DNA of 64,000 nt, from positions 372,001 through 436,000 of the forward strand of contig CAVOHR010000003.1 in the NCBI GenBank assembly GCA_963695835.1, given 5' to 3'. Below the pieces are notes generated by a model. The model was not told the origin of the DNA. It ran no database searches and saw nothing but the letters and a program-made list of their open reading frames with translations. The stretch comes from VRUE01 sp963695835 (GTDB taxonomy: Bacteria > Actinomycetota > Thermoleophilia > Solirubrobacterales > 70-9). Made by a program: the position numbers and the translations under genes. Position 1 is the first letter of the stretch. The number at the start of each line of letters is the position of its first letter. Below, in pieces: positions 1-8,021 of the stretch.

Positions 1-1
1 G

Positions 2-67
2 TCGAAGACGATCGGCGGCCTCTCGGAGAGGCAGAGGGCGGAGCTGGTCTCCCAGCTGCGCCGTTAG
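2..67 (+). CDS. mihF: C-terminal end of a probable mycobacterial-type integration host factor (partial)
   Basis: Only the last 21 codons and a TAG stop lie in the window. The visible tail contains KTIGGLSERQRAELVSQLRR, which resembles the C-terminal helix of actinobacterial mIHF, a small nucleoid DNA-binding protein. The position directly before gmk is the usual one for mihF in Actinobacteria. The stop overlaps the gmk GTG start by one base, so the two are probably translationally coupled. The call rests on a short tail plus synteny. Confidence 0.6.
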   Translation, partial: SKTIGGLSERQRAELVSQLRR

Positions 68-645
68 TGGCCAAGGTCTTCGTGATCACCGGGCCGTCGG
101 GGGTCGGCAAGGGGACGCTGATCGCCAGGCTGCTCGACCGCCTCCCCGACCTGGAGCTGTCCGTCTCCGCCACCACCCGTGAGCCGCGCGCGGGCGAGGT
201 CGACGGGCGCGACTACCACTTCCTCACCGCGGAGGAGTTCGACCGCCGGGTCGAGTCCGAGGACTTCCTCGAGTTCGCCACCTACAGCGGCAACCGCTAC
301 GGCACGCTGCGCTCCGAGGTGCGCAAGCGGCTCGACCAGGGGCGCTCCGTCGTGCTCGAGATCGAGGTGCAGGGGGCGCGGCAGGTGCGGGCAGCGATGC
401 GCGAGTCGGTCCAGGTCTTCATCGCCCCGCCCGACCCGGCGGTGCTGCGGCGGCGGCTGGAGTCGCGCGGCGCCGACTCGGCCGCGGCGATCGACGCCAG
501 GCTGGAGGTCGCCGGGGTCGAGCTGGCCGCCCAGAACGAGTTCGCCTACCGGGTGGTCAACGACGACCTCGAGCGGGCGGCGGACGATCTGGAGGGGATC
601 GTGCGCGCCGAGCTCGGCTTGCCACTAGACTCCCGTGCCGGATGA
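67..645 (+). CDS. gmk: guanylate kinase
   Basis: A cytoplasmic enzyme that phosphorylates GMP to GDP with ATP. The 192-residue protein has the P-loop GPSGVGKGT at residues 9-17, the GMP-binding stretch SVSATTREPR and a YSGNRYGT segment, all typical of the family, and its length is normal. It starts with GTG, overlapping the mIHF stop by one base. Its TGA overlaps the ATG of rpoZ. Identity is secure. Confidence 0.97.
   Translation: MAKVFVITGPSGVGKGTLIARLLDRLPDLELSVSATTREPRAGEVDGRDYHFLTAEEFDRRVESEDFLEFATYSGNRYGTLRSEVRKRLDQGRSVVLEIEVQGARQVRAAMRESVQVFIAPPDPAVLRRRLESRGADSAAAIDARLEVAGVELAAQNEFAYRVVNDDLERAADDLEGIVRAELGLPLDSRAG
626..631 (+). promoter_or_regulatory. candidate -10 hexamer (TAGACT) for rpoZ
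   Basis: TAGACT lies inside the end of gmk, 10 nt before the rpoZ ATG. A transcript starting about 7 nt downstream would have almost no leader. No clear -35 is seen. It is part of the window-wide TAnnnT pattern. Confidence 0.35.
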
Positions 646-875
646 TCAAGCCACGCGTAGACAAGCTCCTCGAGCACGCCGATTCGCACTACGCCGCGGT
701 CGTCGTTGCGGCGAAGCGAGCTCGCCAGATAAACAGCTACTTCCACAACCTCGGCGAGGGCGGCTTCGGCGAGTACCCGCCGCCGATGGTCGAGGTCGGC
801 ACCGACCGCAACTACATCTCGATGGCGCTCGACGAGCTTGCCGAGGGCAAGCTCAAATACGAGTACCGCGCTTAG
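642..875 (+). CDS. rpoZ: RNA polymerase omega subunit
   Basis: The small omega subunit helps assemble and stabilise the beta-prime subunit of RNA polymerase. The 77-residue protein carries the conserved N-terminal pattern with RARQIN and later YISMALDELAEGKLKYEY, which matches omega. The start codon overlaps the gmk stop (ATGA). The TAG stop lies ten bases before coaBC. The gmk-rpoZ-coaBC order is standard in Actinobacteria. Confidence 0.95.
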   Translation: MIKPRVDKLLEHADSHYAAVVVAAKRARQINSYFHNLGEGGFGEYPPPMVEVGTDRNYISMALDELAEGKLKYEYRA

Positions 876-885
876 GGCTCTCCCC

Positions 886-2187
886 ATGGCCAGAATCCTG
901 CTCGGCGTAAGCGGCGGGATCGCCGCCTACAAGTCGCTCGAGCTGGCTCGGCTGGCGACCGCCGCCGGCCACGGCGTGCGCGTCGTGATGACCGAGACGG
1001 CCGGCCGCTTCGTCGGCGCCGCCTCCTTCGAGGGTATCGCCGGCGCCCCGGTCCTGGTCTCCGAGTTCGAGCGCGATCCGCTGCGCGGCGCCTTCCCCGG
1101 CGATCCGCCTCCGCAGCACGACCCGATCGGCCATCTCGCCCTGGCCGCCAACTGCGACGCGTTCCTCGTCGCCCCGGCCTCGGCCAACACCGTCGCCAAG
1201 CTGGCCGCCGGCATCGCCGACTCGATGCTCACCACCAGCTTCCTCGCCTGCACCGTCCCCCGCCTCGTCGCGCCGGCGATGAACGACCGCATGTACGCCG
1301 ACGCCGCGACCCGGGCCAACCTGGCAACCCTGCGCGAGCGCGGCGTCGAGGTGATCGACCCCGACGAGGGCGCCCTCGCCTCGAGGGGCGAGCACGGCAA
1401 GGGCCGCCTGCCGGACCCGGCCAACCTCCTCGCCCGTGTCGAAGCGGTCCTGCCGCAGGGCGAGCGCCCCTGGGACGGCCTCCGCGTCCTCGTAACCGCG
1501 GGCGGCACCCGCGAGCCGATCGACCCGGTCCGCTACATAGGCAACCGCTCCAGCGGCCGCATGGGCATCGCCCTGGCCGCCGCCGCGGCCCGCCGCGGCG
1601 CCGACGTAACCCTGATCGCCGCCAACGTAGCCCTGCCCGAGCCGCCCGGCGTGCGGCGCGTAGACGTGGAGACGGCCGAGCAACTCGCGCAGGCCGCCCA
1701 GACTGAGTTCTCCAACACCCACGTCCTCCTGATGGCGGCCGCCCCCGCCGACTTCCGCGCCGTCGAGGTCGCCACGGAGAAGCTGAGGCGCGAGGAGGGG
1801 CTGTCGCCGCGAAGCGCATCCGACTTTGACCACACAGGAGGGGGGTCAAAGTCGGATGCGCGCAGCTTGCGGCTCGAAGGGACCGAGGACATCCTCGCCG
1901 GACTGGCGGCATCGAGGTCGGACGGCCAAACGCTCGTCGGCTTCGCGGCCGAACACGGTCTCCACGTCGACCGCGCCCGCGAGAAGCTCAACCGCAAGGG
2001 CGCCGACCTGATCGTCCTCAACGACGTCTCCGACCCGAGCATCGGCTTCGACAGCCCCGACAACGCAGCAACCCTGATCAGCTCCACGGACGAGGCCACC
2101 CTCCCTCGCGCATCCAAGTACGAGATAGCCGAGCAGATCCTCGACCGCGTGGACTCGCTGCCCGGCGTTGTCAGCGGGCTATACTGA
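886..2187 (+). CDS. coaBC: bifunctional phosphopantothenoylcysteine decarboxylase / phosphopantothenate-cysteine ligase
   Basis: Makes 4'-phosphopantetheine for coenzyme A. The 433-residue protein has an N-terminal flavin-dependent CoaC half, with the active-site His in PIGHLAL and the PAMN motif, and a C-terminal CoaB half (VTAGGTREPIDPVRYIGN). ATG 886 is chosen because it begins the canonical MARILLGVSGG; an in-frame upstream codon only adds non-homologous sequence. Where E. coli CoaC has its catalytic Cys in a CGD-type motif, this protein reads SRGEHGKGR, so that Cys is absent. I recall other actinobacterial CoaBC proteins also lacking it. In the CoaB half a 16-codon palindromic DNA segment is inserted in frame near residue 310. 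Confidence 0.93.
   Translation: MARILLGVSGGIAAYKSLELARLATAAGHGVRVVMTETAGRFVGAASFEGIAGAPVLVSEFERDPLRGAFPGDPPPQHDPIGHLALAANCDAFLVAPASANTVAKLAAGIADSMLTTSFLACTVPRLVAPAMNDRMYADAATRANLATLRERGVEVIDPDEGALASRGEHGKGRLPDPANLLARVEAVLPQGERPWDGLRVLVTAGGTREPIDPVRYIGNRSSGRMGIALAAAAARRGADVTLIAANVALPEPPGVRRVDVETAEQLAQAAQTEFSNTHVLLMAAAPADFRAVEVATEKLRREEGLSPRSASDFDHTGGGSKSDARSLRLEGTEDILAGLAASRSDGQTLVGFAAEHGLHVDRAREKLNRKGADLIVLNDVSDPSIGFDSPDNAATLISSTDEATLPRASKYEIAEQILDRVDSLPGVVSGLY
1814..1861 (+). repeat. 48-nt perfect palindromic element inserted in frame within coaBC
   Basis: Two 18-nt arms, GCGCATCCGACTTTGACC at 1814-1831 and its exact reverse complement at 1844-1861, flank a 12-nt loop. The total of 48 nt equals 16 codons, so the reading frame is kept. 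The translated segment (about SASDFDHTGGGSKSDA) interrupts the CoaB domain between the conserved EKLRRE and LRLEGTEDIL stretches, where homologues normally run through directly. This resembles protein-coding palindromic elements described in Rickettsia. Whether other copies exist outside the window cannot be seen. Confidence 0.85.
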
Positions 2188-2219
2188 GCGCAAGCTTTAT
2201 CGTCCCTCGCAGCGTCGAG

Positions 2220-2244
2220 AAGTGGGCCTGGCCCACTTTTTTTT
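2220..2244 (+). terminator. intrinsic terminator, also in leader position for rimP
   Basis: The stem AAGTGGG (2220-2226) pairs with CCCACTT (2232-2238) around a CCTGG loop and runs into eight T residues (2237-2244). It ends only 15 nt before the rimP start. It therefore either terminates coaBC transcription, or acts as an attenuator inside the leader of the rimP-nusA-infB operon. Confidence 0.85.
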
Positions 2245-2259
2245 CGGCCCGAACCAGGC

Positions 2260-2493
2260 ATGGCAGACCTCGAAGACAACATCCAGCAGCAGCTGTCAGA
2301 GCTCGACTCCGAGCTCGACCTGGTCGCGCTCGAGCGGCCGGGCACCGAATCGCTGCGCCTCTTCATCGACCACCCGGAGGGGGTCGACCTGGCGCTCTGC
2401 GAGCGGGTCGTGAGCCACCTGAGCCAGCTGCGTGCGGACTACTCGCTCGAGGTCTCCTCGCCGGGACCCAAATATCGCAAGGAGGAGCAGTGA
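2260..2493 (+). CDS. rimP: short ribosome maturation factor RimP (N-terminal domain only)
   Basis: RimP assists maturation of the 30S ribosomal subunit. The 77-residue protein has the N-terminal domain ending in the signature LEVSSPG, followed by only KYRKEEQ. Typical RimP is about 150 residues with a C-terminal SH3-like domain, which is missing here. The next gene, nusA, starts at 2490 with its own strong ribosome-binding site (AAGGAGGAG), so there is no room for the missing domain and no sign of a frameshifted remainder. Position before nusA supports the call. Whether the short form is functional is not shown by sequence. Confidence 0.85.
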   Translation: MADLEDNIQQQLSELDSELDLVALERPGTESLRLFIDHPEGVDLALCERVVSHLSQLRADYSLEVSSPGPKYRKEEQ

Positions 2494-3899
2494 GCAAAGA
2501 GATCGTCGACGCAATCAGGGCGCTCGAGCAGGAGAAGGGCATCTCCGCCGACAAGCTGATGGACGCGCTCGCCGACGCCCTGCTCTCCGCCTACAAGAAG
2601 ACCCCGGGCGCGGCCAAATACGCCCGCGTCGACCTCGACCACGAGACCGGCGACTTCCGCGTCTTCGAACTGATCCTGCCGGCCGAGCTGGAGGAGAAGC
2701 TGCTGGCCGAGGCGGCCGAGGCGCAGGAGGCCGAGGAGCGCGAGATCGACCCCGAGACGGGCGAGCTGAAAGAGCTCGAGGAGCCCGAGCTCGACCCGGA
2801 GATGATCGCCCCCTACGAGGACCAGATCGAGACCCGCGACGTCACCCCCGACGACTTCGGCCGGATCGCCGCCCAGACCGCCAAGCAGGTGATCCTCCAG
2901 CGGATCCGCGAGGCGGAACGGATGATGATGTTCGAGGAGTACCAGGACCGGGTCGGCGAGCTGATCACCGGGATCATCCAGCAGTCCGACAAGCGCTACA
3001 CGCTGGTCCAGCTGCGCGAGCGGGTCGAGGCGCTGCTGCCCAAGTCCGAGCAGGTCTACAACGAGCGCTACGACCACGGCATGCGGGTCAAGGCGGTGAT
3101 CACCGACGTCTCCGACTCGACCAAAGGGCCGGCGATCGTCGTCTCCCGCCGCAGCCCCGAGCTGATCAAGAAGCTGTTCGAACTCGAGGTGCCGGAGATC
3201 GCCGACAACCTGGTCGAGATCGTCGGCGTCGCCCGCGAGCCCGGCTACCGCTCGAAGATCGCCGTCGTCTCCCACGCCGACGGGGTCGACCCGGTCGGCG
3301 CCTGCGTCGGCCCGCGCGGCTCGCGGGTGCGGATGGTCGTCTCCGAGCTGCGCGGCGAGAAGATCGACATCATCCCCCACAACGACGAGCCGGCCCGCTT
3401 CGTCGCCAAGGCGCTCTCGCCGGCCCGGGTGCGCGAGGTGATCGTCGACGACCAGGAGCGCCAGGCGACGGTGATCGTCCCCGACGACCAGCTCTCGCTG
3501 GCGATCGGGCGCGACGGCCAGAACGCCCGCCTCGCCGCCCGCCTGACCGGCTGGCGGGTCGACATCAAGTCCGAGACCGAGTTCTCCCAGGAGGAAGAGA
3601 AGGAGGTCTACGAGGGCGAGGAACAGTCCGACGGGCACTGCATGGCGGTGCTCTCGAACGGACGGCGCTGCCCGAACGCGGCGATCGCCGACTCGAAATA
3701 CTGCGGGCTGCCGACGCACCAGGCGCTGGCGCGGTTCGAGACCAACCAGATCGCGGTGCTGGGGCCGCTCGAGGAAGCGGAGGTGGCGATCCTGGCCGAT
3801 CCCGCGGCCGACGAAGGACAGGTCGACGAGATCGTCGGGAAGGCCGAGGCGGAGTTCGTCGAAGAGGCGCCCGTCGCCGAGGAGGCTGAGCAGGCCTAG
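2490..3899 (+). CDS. nusA: transcription termination/antitermination factor NusA with a C-terminal Cys/His extension
   Basis: Modulates pausing, termination and antitermination of RNA polymerase. The 469-residue protein has the NusA N-terminal domain, an S1 domain (around VKAVITDVSDSTKGPAIVVS) and two KH domains (GACVGPRGSRVRMV and AIGRDGQNARLAA). Beyond the usual end of the family is an extension with C384, C394, C405 and H410 (pattern C-x9-C-x10-C-x4-H), probably a small zinc-binding module, then an acidic tail. It starts with GTG, overlapping the rimP stop, and has a strong AAGGAGGAG site upstream. A separate ylxR gene, often found between nusA and infB, is absent. Confidence 0.95.
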   Translation: MSKEIVDAIRALEQEKGISADKLMDALADALLSAYKKTPGAAKYARVDLDHETGDFRVFELILPAELEEKLLAEAAEAQEAEEREIDPETGELKELEEPELDPEMIAPYEDQIETRDVTPDDFGRIAAQTAKQVILQRIREAERMMMFEEYQDRVGELITGIIQQSDKRYTLVQLRERVEALLPKSEQVYNERYDHGMRVKAVITDVSDSTKGPAIVVSRRSPELIKKLFELEVPEIADNLVEIVGVAREPGYRSKIAVVSHADGVDPVGACVGPRGSRVRMVVSELRGEKIDIIPHNDEPARFVAKALSPARVREVIVDDQERQATVIVPDDQLSLAIGRDGQNARLAARLTGWRVDIKSETEFSQEEEKEVYEGEEQSDGHCMAVLSNGRRCPNAAIADSKYCGLPTHQALARFETNQIAVLGPLEEAEVAILADPAADEGQVDEIVGKAEAEFVEEAPVAEEAEQA

Positions 3900-6052
3900 T
3901 GGCTAAGAAGCGCGTCCATGAGATCGCCAAGGCCCAGGGGCTGAGCAGCAAGCAGCTGCTCGCCGCCTTGAAAGCCGCCGGGGTCGAAGCGAAAGCGGCG
4001 GCCTCCAGCGTCGAGGAGAGCCAGGCGATGCAGGCGATTTCGGCTGCGAAAGCCGATGGTGGCGGGGCAGCCACCGCCACCAAGCCCAAGCCCAAGCCGA
4101 AACCCAAGGCTGACCCGAAACCGGCCGCGCAGGGGAAGACGAAGAAACGCCGCGTCGTGATCGATTCCCAGGCCGCTCGTCGCGACCAGATGGGTGGCCC
4201 GCCGCCGCAGCGGCCGCCGCGGCGGCGCGGCGGCCGGCGGCGGCGGCCGATGCTCGAGGAGCCGCCGGTGAGAACCGAGGCGCCGGCCGAGCCGGAGGCG
4301 ACCAAGGTCAATTCCGGCGCCACCGTGCGCGAGGTCGCCGAGCTGCTCGGCCTGGGCAGCGCCGAGGTGATCAAGAAGCTGATGACGATGGGGGAGATGG
4401 CGACGCTCACCCAGACGCTCACCGACGAGTCGATCAAGGCGATCGCCGACGAGTACGACCGCAAGATCGAGATCGTCACCGCCGCCGAGGAGGAGCCGGA
4501 GGCGCCCGAGTACGAGGACGCCGAGGAGAGCCTGGCGCCGCGACCGCCGGTGGTGACGATCATGGGCCACGTCGACCACGGCAAGACCTCGCTGCTCGAC
4601 GCGATCCGCGAGACCGAGGTCGCCGCCGGCGAGGCGGGCGGCATCACCCAGCACATCGGCGCCTACCAGGTGCACCACGGCGACAAGGGGATCACCTTCC
4701 TCGACACGCCGGGCCACGCCGCCTTCACGGCGATGCGCGCCCGCGGCGCCAGCGTCACCGACATCGCCGTCGTCGTCGTCGCCGCCGACGACGGCGTCAT
4801 GCCGCAGACCAAAGAGGCGATCGACCACGCCCGCGCCGCCGACGTGCCGATCCTGATCGCGGTCAACAAGATCGACAAGGAGGGCGCCCAGCCGGACCGG
4901 ATCCGCAACGACCTGGCCGCCGACGGGCTCACCCCCGAGGCCTGGGGCGGCGAGACGGTCTACTGCGACGTCTCCGCCAAGACCCACGAGGGCCTCGACA
5001 ACCTGCTCGACATGATCCTGCTGGTCTCCGAGCTGGAGGAGCTCGGCGCCAACTCCGACGCGCCGGCTTCGGGCGCCGTGGTCGAGTCCCAGCTCGACCC
5101 CGGCCGCGGGCCGGTGGTGACGATCCTCGTCCAGCGCGGCACCCTGACGGTCGGCGACGCACTCGTCGCCGGCCCGGTCTGGGGCCGGGTGCGGGCGATG
5201 CACGACTTCACCGGCGAGCGGGTCGAGCGGGCCGGGCCGGGGATGCCGGTCGAGGTGCTCGGCTTCGACGGCGTCTGCGAGGCCGGCGAGCACGTCCGGG
5301 CGGTCGAGAACGACCGCCGCGCGCGCCAGCTCGCCGGCGAGCGGGCCAACCGGCTCAAGACCGAGGCGCTGGCCCGCCGCCAGGCGCGCAAGGTCAGCCT
5401 CGAGGAGGTCTTCTCGCGCGCCCAGGAAGGCGACATCAAGGAGCTCGACATCGTCCTCAAGGCCGACGTCGCCGGCTCCCTGGAGGCGCTCCAGGACGAG
5501 ATCGCCAAGGTGCCGCAGGAGCAGGTCGGGATCAACATCATCCACTCGCAGACCGGCGGCATCAACGAGTCCGACATCATGCTCGCCTCGGCCTCCGACG
5601 CGATCGTGATCGGCTTCAACGTCCGCCCGCTGGCCGACGCGCGCCGCGCCGCCGAGCGCGAGGGCGTCGACGTCCGCACCTACTCGGTGATCTACAAGAT
5701 CACCGAGGACCTGCGCAACGCGATGGAGGGCATGCTGGAGGCGATCGAGGTCGAGGAGATCCTCGGCGAGGCCGAGGTCAAGCAGACCTTCAAGGCCTCC
5801 AAGGTCGGTCGCATCGCCGGCTGCGTGGTCAACGAGGGCCGCGTCACCCGCGGCGCCAGCGTCCGCCTGATCCGCGAGGGCACGGTGATCTGGGGCGGCA
5901 AGCTCGGCTCCCTGCGCCGCTTCAAAGACAACGTGCAGGAGGTCGAGCAGGGCCAGGAGTGCGGCGTCGTGCTCGACGGGTACGCCGACGTCAAGGACGG
6001 CGACGTGCTCGAGTTCTTCGAGACCAAGCAGGTCGAGCAGACGCTGGAGTAG
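3899..6052 (+). CDS. infB: translation initiation factor IF-2
   Basis: GTPase that brings fMet-tRNA to the 30S subunit. The 717-residue protein has an N-terminal IF2_N module (residues 1-50), a Lys/Pro/Arg-rich linker, a second IF2_N module (about 135-190), then the GTPase domain with GHVDHGKT (223-230), DTPGH, NKID and SAK motifs, followed by the beta-barrel and C-terminal initiator-tRNA domains. The GTG start shares its G with the nusA TAG stop. Length and domain order are normal for a shorter actinobacterial IF-2. Confidence 0.98.
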   Translation: MAKKRVHEIAKAQGLSSKQLLAALKAAGVEAKAAASSVEESQAMQAISAAKADGGGAATATKPKPKPKPKADPKPAAQGKTKKRRVVIDSQAARRDQMGGPPPQRPPRRRGGRRRRPMLEEPPVRTEAPAEPEATKVNSGATVREVAELLGLGSAEVIKKLMTMGEMATLTQTLTDESIKAIADEYDRKIEIVTAAEEEPEAPEYEDAEESLAPRPPVVTIMGHVDHGKTSLLDAIRETEVAAGEAGGITQHIGAYQVHHGDKGITFLDTPGHAAFTAMRARGASVTDIAVVVVAADDGVMPQTKEAIDHARAADVPILIAVNKIDKEGAQPDRIRNDLAADGLTPEAWGGETVYCDVSAKTHEGLDNLLDMILLVSELEELGANSDAPASGAVVESQLDPGRGPVVTILVQRGTLTVGDALVAGPVWGRVRAMHDFTGERVERAGPGMPVEVLGFDGVCEAGEHVRAVENDRRARQLAGERANRLKTEALARRQARKVSLEEVFSRAQEGDIKELDIVLKADVAGSLEALQDEIAKVPQEQVGINIIHSQTGGINESDIMLASASDAIVIGFNVRPLADARRAAEREGVDVRTYSVIYKITEDLRNAMEGMLEAIEVEEILGEAEVKQTFKASKVGRIAGCVVNEGRVTRGASVRLIREGTVIWGGKLGSLRRFKDNVQEVEQGQECGVVLDGYADVKDGDVLEFFETKQVEQTLE

Positions 6053-6053
6053 G

Positions 6054-6410
6054 ATGGCCACGCCTCGCATGCGCCGCATCAACGAGGTGCTTCGCGAGGT
6101 GATCGGGGCGGCGATCGCCACCGATCTGAGCGACCCCCGGATCGGCTTCGTCACCGTGACCTCGGTTGAGACCAGCCCAGACCTCCGTGCCGCCAAGGTG
6201 CACGTCAGCGTGCTCGGCGACGAGCAGGCGCGTGAGGCGGCCCTGGCGGGCCTGCGCTCCTCGCACGGCGTGATCCAGTCCAAGGTCGCCGCCGAGACGC
6301 GGATGAAGCGGACCCCGACCCTGACCTTCCACTACGACCCCACGATCGAGCAGGGGATGAGAATCTCGCGCCTGCTCGAAGAAGAGGAGGGCGATGAGCG
6401 AGACGACTGA
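6054..6410 (+). CDS. rbfA: 30S ribosome-binding factor RbfA
   Basis: A cold-shock-related factor needed for late 16S rRNA maturation. The 118-residue protein has the compact KH-like fold signature, with RINEVLREVIGAAI at the start, DPRIGFVTVTSVE in the middle and TPTLTFHYDPTIEQGMRI near the end. It begins one base after the infB stop and overlaps the next gene by 17 bases, so the operon is tightly coupled. Confidence 0.95.
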   Translation: MATPRMRRINEVLREVIGAAIATDLSDPRIGFVTVTSVETSPDLRAAKVHVSVLGDEQAREAALAGLRSSHGVIQSKVAAETRMKRTPTLTFHYDPTIEQGMRISRLLEEEEGDERDD

Positions 6411-7392
6411 CGTCGGCACCGCGCTGGAGCGCGTCGCGGCGGAGATCCGCCGCCGCGAGCGCTTCCTGCTGACCGCCCACGAGGGGCCCGACGGCGACGC
6501 CCTCGGCTCGCTGCTCGGCATGCACCACCTGCTGACAGCGCTCGGCAAGGACTCGGTGATGTTCCTCGCGGCGAAGGAGTTCCCGCTGCCCGTCGAGTAC
6601 CGCTTCCTGCCGCTCGAGGAGGTCTTCCACGAGCCGCCCGCCGACATGTCCGACCGCGCCGTCGTCTTCCTCGACTGCGGCAACATCGACCGGATGCCGG
6701 TCGACTTCCTCGCCGAAGACAGCCACTTCAAGATCAACATCGACCACCACCACGACAACACCCTGTTCGGCGACGTCAACCTGGTCGAGGTCGACGCCTC
6801 CTGCACGGCGGAGATCGTCTACGAGCTGGCGGTCCTGCTCGGGGTCGAGCTGACCCCCGAGATGGCCTCGGCGCTCTACGTCGGCATCGTCACCGACACC
6901 GGCAAGTTCATGTACGAGAACAGCAACGCCCGCACCCACCGGATCGCCGCCGAGCTGATCGAAGCGGGGGTGGCTGTCGACGAGACCTACCGCCGTCTCT
7001 ACGAGCACGTGCCGATCGAGAAGCTGCGGCTGCTCTCGCGCGTCCTCGACGGCATCGAGCGCCACTGCGGCGGCGTCCTCGTCACCGCCTACATCACCGC
7101 CGCCGACTACGAGGCCAGCGGCGCCGGCGAGGAGATGACCGAGGGGATCATCGACCACCTGCGCTCGGTCGAGGGCGCCCGGGTCGCGGCGCTGATCCGC
7201 GACCTCGGCGATCCGGGAAGAGCGGCGCGGAAGGTCAGCCTGCGCAGCAGCGGCGCCGAGATCGACGTCTCGGCGATCGCCCGCAAGCACGGGGGAGGGG
7301 GGCACAAGCGCGCCGCCGGCTTCTCCACCGATCTCGAGACCGCGGAGCTGGTTCCCTGGCTCTGCGACGAGGTCTCCGCCCAGCTCCCTTGA
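6394..7392 (+). CDS. nrnA: bifunctional oligoribonuclease / PAP phosphatase (DHH family)
   Basis: Degrades short RNA oligomers and dephosphorylates 3'-phosphoadenosine 5'-phosphate. The 332-residue protein has the DHH-domain metal motifs DGDALGS (about 33-39), DCGN and DHHHDN, and the DHHA1 substrate-binding motif GGGGHKRAAGF near the C-terminus. It sits between rbfA and truB, the usual place for nrnA in Gram-positive bacteria. It overlaps rbfA by 17 bases and truB by 4. Confidence 0.93.
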   Translation: MSETTDVGTALERVAAEIRRRERFLLTAHEGPDGDALGSLLGMHHLLTALGKDSVMFLAAKEFPLPVEYRFLPLEEVFHEPPADMSDRAVVFLDCGNIDRMPVDFLAEDSHFKINIDHHHDNTLFGDVNLVEVDASCTAEIVYELAVLLGVELTPEMASALYVGIVTDTGKFMYENSNARTHRIAAELIEAGVAVDETYRRLYEHVPIEKLRLLSRVLDGIERHCGGVLVTAYITAADYEASGAGEEMTEGIIDHLRSVEGARVAALIRDLGDPGRAARKVSLRSSGAEIDVSAIARKHGGGGHKRAAGFSTDLETAELVPWLCDEVSAQLP

Positions 7393-8021
7393 CGCTGCTG
7401 CTCTGCGACAAGCCGGCGGGGATGACCTCGCACGACATGGTTGCCCTGGTGCGGCGCGAGCGCGGCGAGAAGGCGGGCCACGCCGGCACCCTCGACCCCT
7501 TCGCCACCGGCCTGCTTCTCGTCCTGCTGGGGCGGGCGACGCGGCTACAGCGCTTCCTCACCTGCCTGCCGAAGACCTACCTGGCGACAGCGCGGCTCGG
7601 CTGGCGCTCCAGCACTGGCGATCCCGACGGCGAGCTGACCGCGACCGGGAACGTCCCCGGGTCGCTCGAGCTGCCGACCGGCACGGTCCGCCAGCGGGTG
7701 CCGATGACCTCGGCGGCGCGGGTCGGCGGCGAGCGGCTCTACCGCAAGGCGCACCGCGGCGAGACCGTGGCGACGCCCGAGCGCGACGTCGAGGTCCACC
7801 GGGCCGAGCTGCTCTCGAGCGACGGCGAGACCGCCGAGTACGAGATCGACTGCTCGGCGGGCACCTACGTCCGCACCCTGGTCGAGACCCTCGGCGACGC
7901 CTACTGCTCGCAGCTCCGGCGCACCGCGATCGGCCCCTTCCGGGTCGAGGAAGCCGGTTCGGAGATCGAGATCGAGCGGGTCACCAAACTGGTCCCGGCG
8001 GCAGCGGAGGCGCTGCGCTGA
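7389..8021 (+). CDS. truB: tRNA pseudouridine-55 synthase, compact form
   Basis: Converts U55 of tRNAs to pseudouridine. The catalytic Asp is D36 in GHAGTLDPFATGLL, and the later LYRKAHRGE and YEIDCSAGTYVRTL motifs fit TruB. At 210 residues it is much shorter than the usual 290-310 and ends before the C-terminal RNA-binding region. It starts with TTG, overlapping the nrnA stop by four bases; no better start exists downstream without losing the first strand. Confidence 0.93.
   Translation: MTLLLCDKPAGMTSHDMVALVRRERGEKAGHAGTLDPFATGLLLVLLGRATRLQRFLTCLPKTYLATARLGWRSSTGDPDGELTATGNVPGSLELPTGTVRQRVPMTSAARVGGERLYRKAHRGETVATPERDVEVHRAELLSSDGETAEYEIDCSAGTYVRTLVETLGDAYCSQLRRTAIGPFRVEEAGSEIEIERVTKLVPAAAEALR

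Noticed and set aside
838..885. Upstream start for coaBC
   Set aside because: It adds non-homologous residues overlapping rpoZ. ATG 886 begins the conserved N-terminus.
3896..6283. A 795-codon open frame antisense to infB and rbfA
   Set aside because: High GC with codon bias makes long antisense frames common. Its translation is low-complexity (Leu, Asp, Gly, Val runs) and resembles no family, while infB is certain.
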